A DNA stretch of 64,000 bases. It comes from Vanilla planifolia (Eukaryota; Streptophyta; Magnoliopsida; Asparagales; Orchidaceae). The notes beneath the pieces are model-generated. The model saw only the letters and a list, made by a program, of their open reading frames with translations, was not told the DNA's origin and ran no database searches. This document shows positions 1-15,000 of the stretch, one piece after another. Location of the stretch: contig JAIUJO010000069.1 in the NCBI GenBank assembly GCA_023846275.1, forward strand, positions 2,325,242 to 2,389,241. The letters run 5' to 3'. Numbering within the stretch: position 1 is the first letter of the stretch; every line of letters starts with the position of its first letter. Made by a program: the position numbers and the translations under genes.

Positions 1-2630
1 AACAAAGATGTATTGTATATGCATGCACACACAAACACATGCCCACAAAAGCACAAACACACACACGTACACACACCCACATGCATGCCCACACACATAT
101 ATGCAAACAAGCATAAACACACACACAAATGGATGCATACATGCAAGCACACATATTACTATACACATACAAGCACACACATAAGAACAAGTACACACAG
201 ATGCACACACATATGCACTAACATGTGTACACACATCTACACACAAGTATACACACCCATACATAAGCACATAAATACACACACAACCATATATGCAAGC
301 ACATATTCACACACACTTATGGACACCCACACACACATATTCACACTCACTACTACACAAAAACAAAAATCCACAAGCACAGTCAAATGCACATGCACAC
401 ATACTCATAAAAATGCATGCACACACATCCTCAATCACAAAAGCACATAGACATATAGAAACATCCACACACACACACACAAACATACATATTTATGAAG
501 TCACACATGTTATGCCCACACACATGCCCACATGCACATGTACACACACCAACATGAAATCACACATGCACACACACTGACATGCACTCGCATACATGCA
601 CAAAGATGCATGCATAAACACATGTATCTACACCAACATATGCACACTCAAACACAAGAACTTACACACACACATATACACAAACATACACATATGTATG
701 CACATTCCCACACACTCATGTAGACACACTTAAACACATGCATACATGTGCACATGCACATATGTACAAATATACACACTTTCTCACACATGTACCCACA
801 TGCAACCACACACAAACATACAAGGATACACATGTACACACATATGCATACACATATGCACACACACATATGCCCAAGCACGCATATGCACGTATACACA
901 AATCGACCACCAACCACACACATGAACACATATGCATAAGCTCACACACATGCAAAAAATGATCTCACAAACACATGCACACAATTGGATGCATGTAGCA
1001 CACATGCATAGACACAAACACACATGCATGCACACAAAAATATATTCACACATGTGCACATGCATGTTCACATACATATGCATACAAACAAATGCACACC
1101 CACACACATGCACACACACACCTAAACCCACACATGCACAAGCACACATGCATGTGCACATGGACATGCACATGCAATCATAAGCACACATAAACACATA
1201 GAAAAACACATACATGATGCACAAAAGTGCAAATACATGCCTATGCCAACACACACATATAAATGCACATGCAAACACATGCACACACATCCATGCATAC
1301 ACACACATGTGTGCACAAACACATTCACATGGACATGCATACACACATGGGCATACACATAAGCAAACATATGCATGGACATACACACACACACACATAG
1401 AAGCATAGATGTTCACATACATATGCACCGAAGCACACACACATATGCACACACATGCACATATGCACGTGCATACATGCACATTTACGTGCATGCACAC
1501 ACAAATGTGCATGTATGCACACACACATGCATGCATACACATCCACATGCAAACATGTGTATGTGTGTGTACAAATACAAATATGCGCACACACACACTT
1601 GCACAAACATACCCACACACCTGAACTTACATAAGAATCTATGCACTAACCCATATAAACATGTGTATTTATGCACACATAAAAATGCACACTAGCTTGC
1701 ACACACCCCCTAATCAACACACACACATGCACTTGCATGCATGCACATAGACATGCAAGTACACACAACACAAATCTTGATGCACTCACATATATACACA
1801 TGCATGCAAACAAATACACACTCATATATACATACATGTGCACAACTACACATCACGTGTGTACACATGCATACACATGCACACACACACACACACACAT
1901 AAACATAAAATTATGCAAGCAATTACACAAAAACACACACACACTTATGCACACATACTAATACAAAGAAACATATACACACATGCAAGTACAGATACAC
2001 ATGTAGGCACACACACTTACTCGTACCTACAACCACACCCATAATAATAAACGCATATAGGCAATGCATACAAACATGCCTACATACCCATCCATGTGCA
2101 CACAAACAGATACTCATATGCACACATGAATACACATGCACACGCACACATGCACAACCCACACATGCATATGCACACATGTATACACATACAAACCTAC
2201 ACACACAAAAACAAATATACCATACACACACATGCACACATACTCAAAAGCACATGCACACAAACGGAAACACATGCACATACACATTCACTCACACACA
2301 AACATGTATGCACACATATACTAACACACATGCACACACACAATGATAAGAATACACATATGCACAAGCTCATTCAAATAAAACTACACACAAACATGCA
2401 TGCATGCTTATGTTTAAGGACACTTACATAGACACTAGCACATGCAAATCACTGATAAGGACACACCCACATGTGAGCCCCCACACGTAGGTGTAATTAT
2501 GCTTAGATGCACACATGCAGATAAACAAATACACACACACACAAGATAATGAACATGCATGCACAAACAAAAAACACATGCATGCATACACCCATGCACA
2601 CATGTACTCTCATAAAAAGACATCCACACA
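1..2630. repeat. Degenerate CA-rich (CA/TG/TA) low-complexity array, A+C-rich strand on top
   Basis: The sequence is almost wholly built from pyrimidine-purine dinucleotide steps (CA, TG, TA, rarely CG), with recurring words such as ACACATGCACAC, ACATGCATAC and CATATGCACA. No fixed-length repeat unit is visible; word order drifts continuously. The top strand is rich in A and C and poor in G. This is the reverse-complement polarity of everything from 2635 to about 47583, so it is probably the same repeat family in inverted orientation. Long open frames exist on both strands (His/Thr-rich on top, Cys/Val/Met-rich below) but they overlap each other in several frames and show no domain-like composition. 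No gene is called. The array runs off the left edge of the window, so its full length is unknown. Confidence 0.93.
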
Positions 2631-2649
2631 TGGATGTGTGGGTGTCTTT
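2616..2649. repeat. Short inverted repeat (hairpin) at the array polarity switch
   Basis: The left arm AAAGACATCCACACA (2616-2630) pairs with the right arm TGTGTGGGTGTCTTT (2635-2649) at 14 of 15 positions, around a 4-base loop TGGA (2631-2634). Everything upstream is CA-polarity and everything downstream is TG-polarity, so the hairpin sits exactly on the inversion point of the array. Pairing stops outside the arms: flanking bases on the two sides do not extend the palindrome. The arms are partly made of array-like words, but the AAAGAC/GTCTTT ends are not typical array words, which argues against chance pairing. Confidence 0.8.
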
Positions 2650-2987
2650 GTGCATGTTTATGTGGTTATATGTTTGTCTCTATGTACATATGTTTTTGCA
2701 TAAGTTTTTCTATGTTTCTGTGAATGTGCATGAGAGAGTTTGCATGTATACACGCATGTGTGTGTGAGTGTCTATGGGTGTGCATGTGGATGCATGTGAG
2801 CTTGTGTGTGTTAGTGTATGTGCAAGTTTATTTACATGTGCATGCATATGTTTGTGTGTGTGTACATGCACATGTATGTGTAGCAATGAGTGTGTGTGTG
2901 TGTGTGTATATAATTATGTGTGTGTGTGTATGCATGATCTTGTTTTTGCTTGTGTGGATGTGTGTGCCAATGTGTGTGTGCCTATGA

Positions 2988-3010
2988 GTGTGTGTGTGTG
3001 TGTGTGTGTG
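2988..3010. repeat. (TG)n microsatellite
   Basis: An uninterrupted TG dinucleotide run about 23 bases long within the TG-rich array. It is one of several short pure runs, with others near 42152-42171 and 42450-42470, and it shows the simplest form of the repeat from which the degenerate array appears to be built. Confidence 0.85.
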
Positions 3011-6000
3011 AGCATGTGTGTGTACATGTGTACATGTTTCCATTTATGTGTGTGAGCTATCATGGGTGTGTAGATGGTTATGTATGTGTATTTCTACATC
3101 TATGTCTATGTACTTGTGGATGTCTTTATGAGTGTGTGTGCATTTGTGTGAAGATGTGTGCTTGTGTGTGTGTGTGTGCATGTAAGAATTTGCACACATG
3201 CCTGCATGTGTGTATATGGGTATCAATGTGTGTTCACGTGACTATGTCTTTACGTGTGTGCATATGTGTATGGATGTGAGCTTTTGTGCTCATGATTGCC
3301 TATGTATGTGTGTGCTTATACGTTTGTACATGTTCATGTATGTGTGTGTTCATGTGTCCATGCATGGCTATGTTTATGGGTGCATTTGTACATGTTTACA
3401 AGTGTATGTGTGTCACTGTGCATATGCATGTGTGTACGTGTGTGTGTGTAACTACTTGTGTGAGCATGTGCACATCTGTGCATTTATTTAAGTGTGTGTT
3501 CATGAGTGCATGTGGTGTGCATGCAACTGTGTGTTATTGTGTGTGTGTATGTTGGCATGCATGTTGTTTATGTGTGTACTTGTGTGTGTGTTTGTGAGTG
3601 AGCATGTTTGTGTGAATGTAAATGTGTGTGTGTGTGAAGTCAAGTGTGTGTGTTGATGTGCATGCATGTGTGTGTTGGTGTGTGTGTGTGTGCATGTGTG
3701 CATTAATGTGCATGTGTATGAGCCTGTGTTTACATGTGCATGTGCTTGTGCATTTGTGTGTTTGTGTGTGAATTTTTGTTTATGTGTGTTTATGTGTGTG
3801 CAAGTGTGTATGTGTATGCAAGTGTGCATGATGGGTCTACATGTATGCATGTGTGTATATATTTATTCATGTGTGCATATGCTAATTTGTAAGTTTGCAT
3901 GCATTTGTGTTCTTGGTAATGCATCTATATGTTTTTGTATTCATACATGTGTAAATGTTTGTCTATGTGCATGGATCTATGTGTGCGTGTGTGTGTCTAA
4001 ACATGCATGTTTGTTTGTTCAAGTGGATATGTCTATGTATGTGGGATTATGTGTATGTGTGTGTTTATGTTGTTATATGTGTAGTTGTGAGTGTGCCTAT
4101 TCAAAAGAATTTGTGCATGCATGTGGGTGTGTGGATGGATGTGTGTTCATGTATGTGTCTGTGTACATGTGTGTGTGTGTAGGTATGCATGTATGTGCAT
4201 TTGTGATTTATGTGTGTGTGTGCGTGCTTGTGCATATATGTGTGAGCATGTGTGCATGTGTGTGTATATGTGTGTGTCTGTGTAGATTATCTACATGTGC
4301 TTCTGCACATGTGTGGATGTGTAGGTATACTGATGTGTTGTGTTTACAATTGTGTGCATGTATGTATGCATGGGTGTGCACGTTAGTGTGTGTGTGTGTG
4401 AGTATGTGTGTGCATATGTATGCATACGTGCGAGCATATATGTGTGCATGTGAGTGAAATTGTGTGTGCATTTTTGTGTGTGGGGGTCCATGTGGCTGTT
4501 TGTACTAATGTGTGGGTGTGTGGGCATGTGTGTATGTGTCTTTTCATACATGCAAGCATACGGGGTTGTGTGCACATATGTGTTTATGTGTTCCTGTGTG
4601 TGCATGGTTATGTGTATTTGTCCATATGTACATGTGTGAGTGTGTGTGCATCAGTGCTTGTGTTTTTGTTTGTATGAATACATATGAGTATGTGCGTCTA
4701 TGTGTGCATGTACTTGCATATATATATGTGAGCATATTTGTGTATGTGCATTTGAGCATCTAAGCATATGTGCACTGCGTGTCTGTCTACTTGTGCATAT
4801 GTGCATCATTATGTAAGCATGTGTTTGTGTGCCTATTTAAATGTGATTGTGTTTGTTCATTTATACATGTTGTGCATGCACATGTGTGCATGAGATTGCA
4901 TGCATGCGTGTACAAGTGCGAGCATGACTATGTGTAAGTGTGTGTCTCTTTGTAAAACTTTTCAAGCATGCTTGCATGTGTATGCTTGTGTTGTGTTAGG
5001 TGTTCAAGTGTGTGGTTGTGTGTGTGTGTGTGTGCATGTGTTTGTGGGAGAGCGCATGTGTGAGCGAGTGTGTGTGAGTGTATGCATGTGTTTGTTTGCT
5101 AATGTTTGCTGATGTTTATGCATGTGAATGTGCATGTGTTCATGTGTTTGCATATATGTGTGTTTCTATGTAGGGTTATATGTGTGCTAGTGTTTGTGTA
5201 TGTGTGTGCATTTGCACATATTGATGTGGTTGTGGATGCAAACTTGTGTGTGTGGGTTCATGTTTGTTGGTGTGTGTGGATGTGTATGCACATGGACGTT
5301 CATGTGTCCTTGTGCACTTATTTGTGTGTGGGCATGCACACATGTCTGATTGAGAATGTGTGTATGCATATGTGTGTGTGTGCCTATGTGTGTGCATGTG
5401 CATGTCTTCGTGTGTATGTGTATGGTTATGTAAATGTTCTCATGCATTTTTATGTGTGACAGTGTATGTGTGTGTTTGTGTTTGTGCATGTGTTTGAGTG
5501 TGTGTGCATGTGCATGCATGTGTGCACGCTTGAATGTGTATGTGAATGATTGTGTGTGTGCATGTGTTTATGTGCCCATGTATATGTAAGTGTATAATCA
5601 AGAGTGTATGAATATGTGTCTATATGTATTTGTGTGTGTATGCATGATTGTGTCAACACATTTCTGTTTGTGTGCATGTGTGTATCTCTATGTGTTTGCT
5701 TGTGTCATTGTGTGTCTGTGTGCATATGTGTATGTGTGCACATGCAGTCATCTATTTTTGGGTGCTTGTGTGTCTATTTGTTTTTATGTGTGTGTTTGTG
5801 TGCGTGAATGTTAGTGTGTGTATGGGTACGTGGGTATGCATGTGTGGGTGCTCGAGTTCTCTTATGTGTGTGTGCAATTGTTTTAGTGTGTGTGCATGCT
5901 TATGTGCATATGCATGTGTCTTTATATGCGTATGTGTGTGCATGTGTGTGTGGGTTCTCCACTTGTTTTGGCATGCCTTTGTGCATATGTACTTGCATTC

Positions 6001-9000
6001 CTAAATGCATGCTTATGTGGGAATGCTCATGTGCATATGTGATTGCATTTGTATGTATGTATGCATGTGCATGTGTGTGCATTTGTGCAATTATGTATGT
6101 GTGTGTGTTCATGCATTTGTGCAGTTGTGTATGTGTGTGTTTTCATGCATTTGTATGTGTGTGTGCATATATTTATGTGCACATATGTATATAAGTGTGT
6201 GTGTGAATGCATGCATGTTCTTGCATGAGTTGTGTATTGGTACATGTGTGTGTATGTGGATATCTATTGGTCTGTGAGAGTTCGTGTGTGTATGTGTGCA
6301 TGTGTGTGTGTGCATTTTCATACATGTGTGTTCGTGTATGCGATTTTGTATGTGTGTGTAGGTGTGTCATGCATCTGTGTGTGATATTATGTGTAAGTGT
6401 TTTGTGGACTAGTGCATGCATGAATGTATGCATATTTATTTTTTTATGTGTGAGTGTGTGTGTACATGTCTATGTTTGTGTGTGCTTGTATGTGTGTGTG
6501 TGTGCATGTGTGTGTATGCATGTGTGTTTACATGTGTGTGTGTGCATGTATTTATGTGTACAGATTTGTGTGTGCATGTGTGGCTATGCATGCATGTGCA
6601 TGCATGTCTATGTGCATGGGCATTATGAGTGTGCCTTTGTGTGTGTGTTTGCATCTATGCAACATGCAAGCATGTGGCTATATGTGCATTTTTGTATGTA
6701 TGTGCATATAATTGTGTGTGTGTGTGCTTGTGTGCAAGTATTTTTTTGGGAATGTGTGCATGTGTGTGCTTATTTTTGTATGCATATGTTCCTGTGTATA
6801 CCTGTGTGTGTGTGTGTGTGTGCGTGTGTATGTGCATCTGTCTATGCATGCATGAATGTGTGTGAGTACTTGTGTATGTGTGAGTGAGTGAACGTGCATG
6901 TGTATGTGATTGCACATTTTTGTATACATGTGTGTTTGCATTAGCATGCATGTAACTGTGTACATGTTTAGAAATATAAGTTCATATGTCTACATGAAAG
7001 CATGTGTCTATGTTTGTGCATTTTTGTAAGTGCAAGGTTATGCATTATTATGCATTAAGGTGTGTGCACATATGTGGGTTCACGTATGTGTACATGTGCC
7101 TTTGTGTATGTGTGTGTATGTAAGTATTTGAGTGCATCTGTGCAAGTGTGTTCTAGTGCGTGTGTGCATGTACGAGTGTGTGCACACATGTGCTTGTGTG
7201 TGGATGTGCACTCATTTGTGTGTGTGTATGTGCCTATGACTTATATGTTTGTGTGTGTGTGTATATGTGTGCATTCTCATGTGTGTGTGTGTGTCTATGT
7301 GTATGTATATGCATGTTTGCAATTAGGTGTCTTAGTGTGTATATGTGTGCAAGTGTGTTTATGAGCATATGTGCTTACATTTGCATGCGTATATGTGAGC
7401 ATGCATGTACTTGTGCAAAATTGTTTGCTCATCCTTTTTATGTGTTTGTATGGTGTATCTGTATGTGAATGTGCATTGTGCATGTTTGTGTGTATGCATT
7501 TGTGTGAGTGTGTTTTTGCATGCGTGGATGTCTCTGGCTATGTGTGTGTATATGTGTTCTTGTATGTGCTTACATATGTGTTTGTGTGTGTTAATTCATA
7601 TGCATGAATGTGTACTTTTGTGATTGTGTGTATTTTGCATGTGAGTGCATGATTATGTGTGTGCATAGGCTTACGTGTCTTTATGTGCATGTGAGTGTGT
7701 TTGTGCATGCATGTATTTGTGTAGACATGGGTGTGTGTGCATAAGATTGCATTTTTTTGTATGTGTGTGTGTGTGTGCATATTCATGTTCCTATAAGTTT
7801 TTATGAGTGTGTGTGTGGGCACACATGTGCATATGTGTGCATATATGCATTTGGTTATATGTGATTGAGCAGAAGCAAGTGTGCAAATGTGTATATGTGT
7901 GTGTTTATGAGCTAGTATTGAGTGCATAGATGTGTATGTGCAAGCATGTGTGTGTGTAACTTTGTGTGTGTCAATGCATGTGTGCATGCATGTGTGTGTT
8001 GGTGTGTGTGTGTTGATGTGTGTGTGTGTGCATGGGTGTGTGTGCATATATGCACATATGTCTAGATGATTACAATGTTGCATGTATTTATTTGTGTGTG
8101 GGTGAGCTTATTCATTATGTTTGTTTGTGTGCATGTTTAAGTGTATACATAAGCATATGTATGTATGTGGGCATGTGTGCATGTGCATCAGTGTGGCAAG
8201 TGTTTGTATGCATATTTGTGTGCATGTGTGTAGGTGTTTGTGCACGTGTGCATGACTGTGCATATGTGGGTACATGTGTGTAAGCATATGCATGTGTTTT
8301 TGTGCACGTGTGTGTATGAGTGCTTACATGCATGCATTTGTTTGCATGTGTATGTTAACGCATCTGTGTGTGTATGTGTGTGTATGTTTTTGTGTGCATG
8401 TGAGTTTGTAAATGGGTATGTGTGTATGTTAGTGTCTGCATGTGAGTGTGTGACTATGTACAAACATGTCCATGTGTGTGTGTGTGTGCATGCATGTGTG
8501 GGCTAGTGTGCATGTTTGTGGGTGAGGGAGTGTTTGTGCATGTGTGCACGTGTACATACTTTTTTGGATTGTATGTAGATGTCTTTATACCAATATATGT
8601 GATTTTGTGCATGTACATGTGTTTGTATCAATGTGAATTTGATGATGTGCATGTGTGTGCACATATGTCTGTGGGTGCACCTATGTTTACGTGTGTGAAT
8701 CTATATGTCTGCAATGCAAGTTTAGGCAATTTTATAAGTGTGTACATGTGTGTGTGTTTATGTGCATAAGGGTGTGTGTATGCACTTGTGTGTGTGGAGT
8801 TGTTTCAATGAGTGTGCATATGTACATTCTTGTATGTGTGTATTTGTGTGGATGCATGTGCTTGCGTGTACATGTCTTTGTGCATGTATGTGTGTACCTA
8901 CGTATGTGCGTGTCTAGGCACTTATGCATATGCATGTGCACATGTGCATGTTTTTTTGTGTGCACATGCATTCTTTTGTGTGGGCCTATGTGGATGTATA

Positions 9001-12000
9001 GATATGTGCATGTTATGTGGGTTTACAAGCATGCATGTACTTGTGCTTATGTGTTTGGGTGGATGTGCATATGTGTGCATGTATGTTCACGTATGCACAT
9101 GTGTGTTTGTACATGTGCACGTCATGTGTGTGTGAAAGTAGTGTGTATATTTGATGTATGTGTGCATGTGTGTGCGCATAAGTGTGTGTTTATGTGTGTC
9201 TATTGTGCATGCATGTGTGTGCTAGTAGGCATGTGTGTAGGTGTGCATGCATGCAATTGAGTTTGTGCATGTATTTGTGTGTGTGTGTGTGTGTATACAT
9301 GTGCATGTGTGTGAGTGTGTACATGTGTGTGTCTAGACATGTGTTAGTCCACATGAATGTCTGTTCTCATGTGAGCACATATGCATATTTTTGTGTGCAC
9401 GCATAAGTGCATGTTTTCTTATGCATGCTTATGTTAGTGTTTGTATGCATATGTGCATGTTTATGTGTTTGTATGTGTTGTCTTGTCTACATGTGTGTGT
9501 CTTTGTGCATACATCTATGTCTGTGTGCATGTATTTTATGTGGGTTTGTATTTTTGTGTGTATTTTTACATATGCTTATTTATGTGTGCATGTGCATGTC
9601 AGTGGTTGTGTTAGTGTGTGGGGGTGTGTGTGTGTTTGCATGCTTGGGCATGAGCTCTTATGTGTGTGCATGGATACATATGTGTGTGCACATGTGTAAC
9701 CATTTGTGTGTTTATCTGTGCATGAGTTTGTGGTTGTGTCTACATGTGTGTGTGTAGGGTGGTGTGTTTGTGTATTTGAGTGTGTGCATTAATGTGCACA
9801 TGTGCATGTTTGTGTGTTTGAGCATGTGTGGATGTGCTTCTAGTTTTTCTAGAGTGCATGTGTGTACTTCTGTGTGTTAGAGTGCATGCATGTGTGAATA
9901 TGCAAGTATTTGTGTGTTTTAATTCATGTGTGAGTTTGTGGCTATGCGTATGCTTGTGTGGATGTGTGTGTGAATGTGCATATGTGTGTGTTTGTGTGCT
10001 TGTGTTAGTGTTGTGCATGTGATGTGTGCGTGTTTGCGAGTTCATGTGGGTGTATGTTTGTGTGTGTTGAGTGTGTGCATGCATCTATGTCTGAGAACCG
10101 ATGTGCATATGCATATATGTGTGCACGTGTTTATGTGTGTATTTGCATTTATGTGCTTGTTCATGTGTATGTATTTCTATATGTTTGTGTGTGTTTGTGC
10201 ATATGTGTGTCCTTGTGTATGTCATTGTGTATATGTAACAGAGTGCATGTATGTGTATGTCTACATGCATGAACATGTGCGCATGATTGTGCATGTGTGT
10301 GTGCTTGCATTTGTGAGAGTGTTTGTGTCTGTAGGTTTTAATGCATGTGCTTGTACAAGTGCGAACATGTGCAATTCCATGTGTATGTGTTTGTTTGTTT
10401 GTGTGTAGGTGTGTATGTGTGAGTGGCTTTGTGTGTTTTTGTATGCATGGGCATATGTGCTTGTGTGTATGCATGGGTATGTGCATGTGTACATCTATGT
10501 ATGCATTGATGTGCATGTTTGCATGAGTTTATGGTTGGGTGTGTGGAAGATGGGGTTGTGTAATTGAGCATGTGTTATTAGTGCATATGCATATGCACAT
10601 GAGTATGTGCATGTGTTTGTGTATGTTTATGTGAGTGTGTGGGTGTGGGTGTGTGCATTGGTGCATGCTTGTGTGCATGTATAGGCATTCCTATGCATGT
10701 GTGCATGTGTGAGTTTGTGGGTATGTGTGTGTGTGAGTGAGTATATGCAATTGCATATGCGTTTGTGACTTTTTGTGTGTGTGTGTGTGCTTGTGCATGT
10801 GTGTTTGTGAGTGCATGTGAGTACATGTTTGGGTGTGTTGAGCAAGTGCACATGTTAGTCAGTGTGTATTAGAATACTTGTTTGTATCTATAAAAGTGTG
10901 TGTGTGCATGTGTGCATATGTGTGCGCTTATTTTTATGTGCTTTTGCATACACGTTTGTGTTATTATGTGTTTGTGTGTGTGTGCACTTGTGTGTAGGCA
11001 TGTCTATATTACTGTGCACATGTGTATGAGTGCGCGTGTGTGTTTGCATGCATGCACATGTGTGCATGTGTGTATGTGTGTGCATTTGCTTGCATATATG
11101 TATGCATGTGTGTGCATGTGTGTTGAGGTGTATGTGTGTGTATATGTGTGTGCACATGAGCTTATGTGTCTATATGCATGCATGTATACACATGCATATA
11201 TGTATAGGTGTACAAGTGTGTGTTTGTGTTCTTGTGTGCGGATATATATTGGTCTTTGTGTGTGTGGGTATGTTATGTGTGTATGAGTGCACGTGTTTTT
11301 GTGCTTGTGGGAACATGTGTGTGTGTGTGCATTGGTGGTTGTATGTGTTCATTTGTGTGTGCACATGTGTGTGCATGTGTGTACTTGTGTGTGATTGTGA
11401 ATGTGTGTGTGTGCATGGTTGTGTAAGTGTGTGCATGTGCTTATGTGTGTGTCTGTGCATGTGTTTGTTCATGTGTGTGCATGTCTGTGTGGACTTGTTT
11501 GTGTCTAAGTCCATGCATATGCACACATGTGTTTGCATGTATGTGCCATTGTACGTGGGTGCATTTGTGCATGCATGTGTGTGTGTGCATATGTGTGTCC
11601 CTATATGTGTGCATGTACTCACACATGTGTGTGTTTGTGTCAACAAATGTGTGTTTGCACTTGTGTGTTGGCATGCATGCATATGCATGTGTACGGGAGT
11701 GTATCAGTATGTGTAAGCATCTTTGAGTCATTTGAATGTGTGTGTGTGTACTTAGAAGGTGTCTGGGTTCTTGTTTGTATGAGTGTGTGTGTGTGCATGT
11801 AGGTGTCAAGATGTGTATGTGTGTACATGTGTATGTGTTTGTACATTTGTGTTTTTGTTTTTGTGTGTGTGTGTGCATGTGTGCATGTGTGTTTTTGTGT
11901 TTGTGGGGTGTGTGTGAATGAGTGTGTGCACATGTCTATGTGCTTGTTTGTGCATGTGTGTGTGTGTATATGTCTAAACATATGCATGTAGATGTTTATG

Positions 12001-12075
12001 CACGTGTGTGTGTGTGCACACATGCATGCATACATACACTTGGGTGTTTGTGTGTGTGTGTGCATGTGTGCATGT

Positions 12076-12099
12076 GCATGCATGCATGCATGCATGCAT
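12076..12099. repeat. (GCAT)6 self-complementary tetranucleotide run
   Basis: Six uninterrupted GCAT units, 24 bases in all. Every unit is its own reverse complement when read as ATGC/GCAT, so the run can fold on itself. A shorter (GCAT)n run occurs at about 39571-39588. Both sit inside the TG-rich array and look like local slippage products of its GCATG words. Confidence 0.85.
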
Positions 12100-15000
12100 T
12101 TGTGCGTGCCTATGTTAACATTCATTTGTGTGTTCATGTGTGCAAGTTTGTTCATGAGCGGGCATATTCGTGCAAGTGTGCATTTATGTGGGTATGAATG
12201 TCTGTGTGATTGAGTTTGTGTGTGTGTGCGTGTGTGCATGCATGCATGTGTATATGTGTGCATGCTTGTGCAGGTGCATGCACGTACATGTGTGTACACG
12301 AGAGCATGGTTACAAGTGTGTGGGTCAGTGTGGAGGTGTATGTACGTGTTTGTCCATGGTTGTGTGCTTTTGTGTTATCATGTGTATCCGTGGATGTGTA
12401 AGTGTGTGTGTGTGTGTGCACATGCTTGCATGTGTGTGGGTGTGTCTGGGTGCTTATGGATGTGTGTGAGTCTATGTGCATGTGTGTGTTTGTCTGTGTG
12501 CACATGTGTGTTTGTATGTGTGCACATGTGTGTGCATTTTTCTCTACATGTTTGTGTTCATGCATATGTTTGAGTGTTTGTGCATGTGTGTGTGAGTGTA
12601 TGTATGAGCGCATGTACAAGTGGGCATGTTTGTATTTGTTTGTGTTTGATTGCATACGTGTGGTCACTTGTGTATGTGCGTGTCTACATGTGTATGTATG
12701 TGTGATGTGCATGTGAATTCATCTATGTAGCCCATGAGAATGTGTGCATGAGTGCATCTGGATGCATGTGTGCATGCATGTGCATGTGGATGTATATGTG
12801 TTTGTACAAGTCAATATGTGTGTGTCTGTGAGTGTGTTTACAAGTAGGAATGTTCGTGAATGTGTGAGTGTGTATACAAGCATGTGGTTCACAACGTACA
12901 TGTGCATGTGTGTGTGTACATGTGTGCATGCTTGTGTGTGTATGTGCATGTGTGTACATGTATGCACATGTGTGTTTATGTATGTGCTTGTACATGCATG
13001 TCTGTGAGTTTGTGCATGAGTGTGTGTGTGAGTGTGTGTTGTGTGTGTACGTGTGTGCTTTGGTATAGGTGTTTAAGTGTATGTGCAAGTGTGTGTGTGC
13101 ATGTGCATATGTGTTCATAATTGTGTCTGTCCTTGTGATCATGTGCACTTGCATACGTATGTGTGTTTGAGTGTTTATCAGAGTAGGCATGTGCATACAT
13201 GTGTGTAAGTTTGTGCATGTGTGTGAGTTCATTTAAATGCAATCATGCATGTGCATGTGCACCTGAGTTTGAGTTTGCATTTGTGAGTATGTGTGTGTAT
13301 GTGTGCATGTTGTGTGCTTATGTATGTGTGCTTGGTCATGTGTGTGCATGTGTGTCTATGCACCTATGAGTGTGAGTGAGGTTTTGTGTTTGCTTGTGAT
13401 TATGTGTGTGCATGCTTATGTTTGGTTTTGTGCATAGGTGTGCATATGTGTGTATGTGCTTGTGTTTGTGAATGTGTATAGGAATGTGTGCTTTTGTGCT
13501 TCTATATGTGCATTTGTGTATGTGCATGCACATGAGTATGCAAGCATGTGCATTTGTCTGTGTGCACACATGCATTCGTGTGTGTGTGTGTGTGGGCATG
13601 CATGTGCCAATGATTGCTTATGTCTATTGTGTATGTGAGTCTTAGTGTATTTGTGTGTGTGTGAGTGAACATGTTTATGCATGTGTTTACATGCATGTAC
13701 ATATGTGCATATGTGTGTTTGTGTTTATGCATCAGTGTGTGTGGTTGTGGGCATGTATTTTTGTGCATGTGCATGTCCATGTGTGTATATGCATTTTTGT
13801 GCACATGTATGTGTGTGCGTATGTGTGTTTGTGAGCATGTGTGTGTTCATGTGTGTTTGTGTGTGCAAGTGTGTGTAGGTCAGTGTGTCTATGCTTAAGT
13901 GTTTGTACATGTGTGCTTGTTGTTTACTTATGTGTGTGTGCATGTGCATGTGCTTATGCACTTGGGCATGTGTGTGTATGTGTTTGTGCATGTGCATCAA
14001 TGTTTGTAGGCATGTATGTGTATGCAGATGTGTTTTTGTGTATGCATTTATGTGTTTGTGAGCATTTGAGTGTGTGTGCTTAGTGGGTGTGTGGGAGCTT
14101 GTTTGTTTGATTGTTTGTGCATGTGCATAAGTCTATGTGTATGTGTGCATGTGCAAGTTTTAGAAGATGTGTGTTGAATGCACACGTGTCTTTGTTTGTG
14201 TGTGTTTTGTGTCTAAATGTGTGTGCGTGTGAGTGTGTGATTTTATGATGTTGTGTGTGCATGTCTTTATGTGCCTTTATGTGCATGTGTGCTAGCATAT
14301 TTATATTTGTGTGAGTGTGTGCATAATCATATTTATGTGTTTGCACATGTGTGTGTGTATGTCTAAGCATTCATTTGAATGTATCTGTGTAAATGCACTA
14401 CATTTGTGCTTGTGATTGTGTGTTTATGTGCATGCATATGTGTGTGTGAATGTTCAAGGTTATGTGTGCGACCATGTGCATGTGTGTGTAGGGACTTTAT
14501 GGAAGTGTGTGTGCATGTGTGTTTGTGGGTGAGTGAGTTTGAGTGTTTGCATGTACATATGCGTGTGTGTGGGTGTTTCTGGATGTGTGTGTGAGTCTAT
14601 GTGCATGTGTGCGTTCATGTGTGTAGGCATGTGTGGGCATATTTCTATGCATGTCTGTGCGTGCTTGCATGTGTATGTGTGTGTGTGTTTGTGCATGTGT
14701 GTCTTTTTTGTAAGCATCTATGTATTTTTGTGTGTGCATGTCTACATGCATGTGTATGAATGGGTGTGTTCGTGCAGGTTTGTGTGCGATTCTATTAGTG
14801 CTTGTAGATTCACTTGTGTGTAAGTGCTTGAGTTTGTGTAGTTATGTGTATGTGAGTTCATCTGTGCATGACTAAAAGTGTGTGCACATGTGTTGTGCAT
14901 GTGGGTTGGTGTGTGGTTGCATGTGTGTGTGTTTTGTGTGTGTTTGTGCGTGTGGATGTGTTTATACATGTCAATATGTGCATGCATGTATATGTGCATG

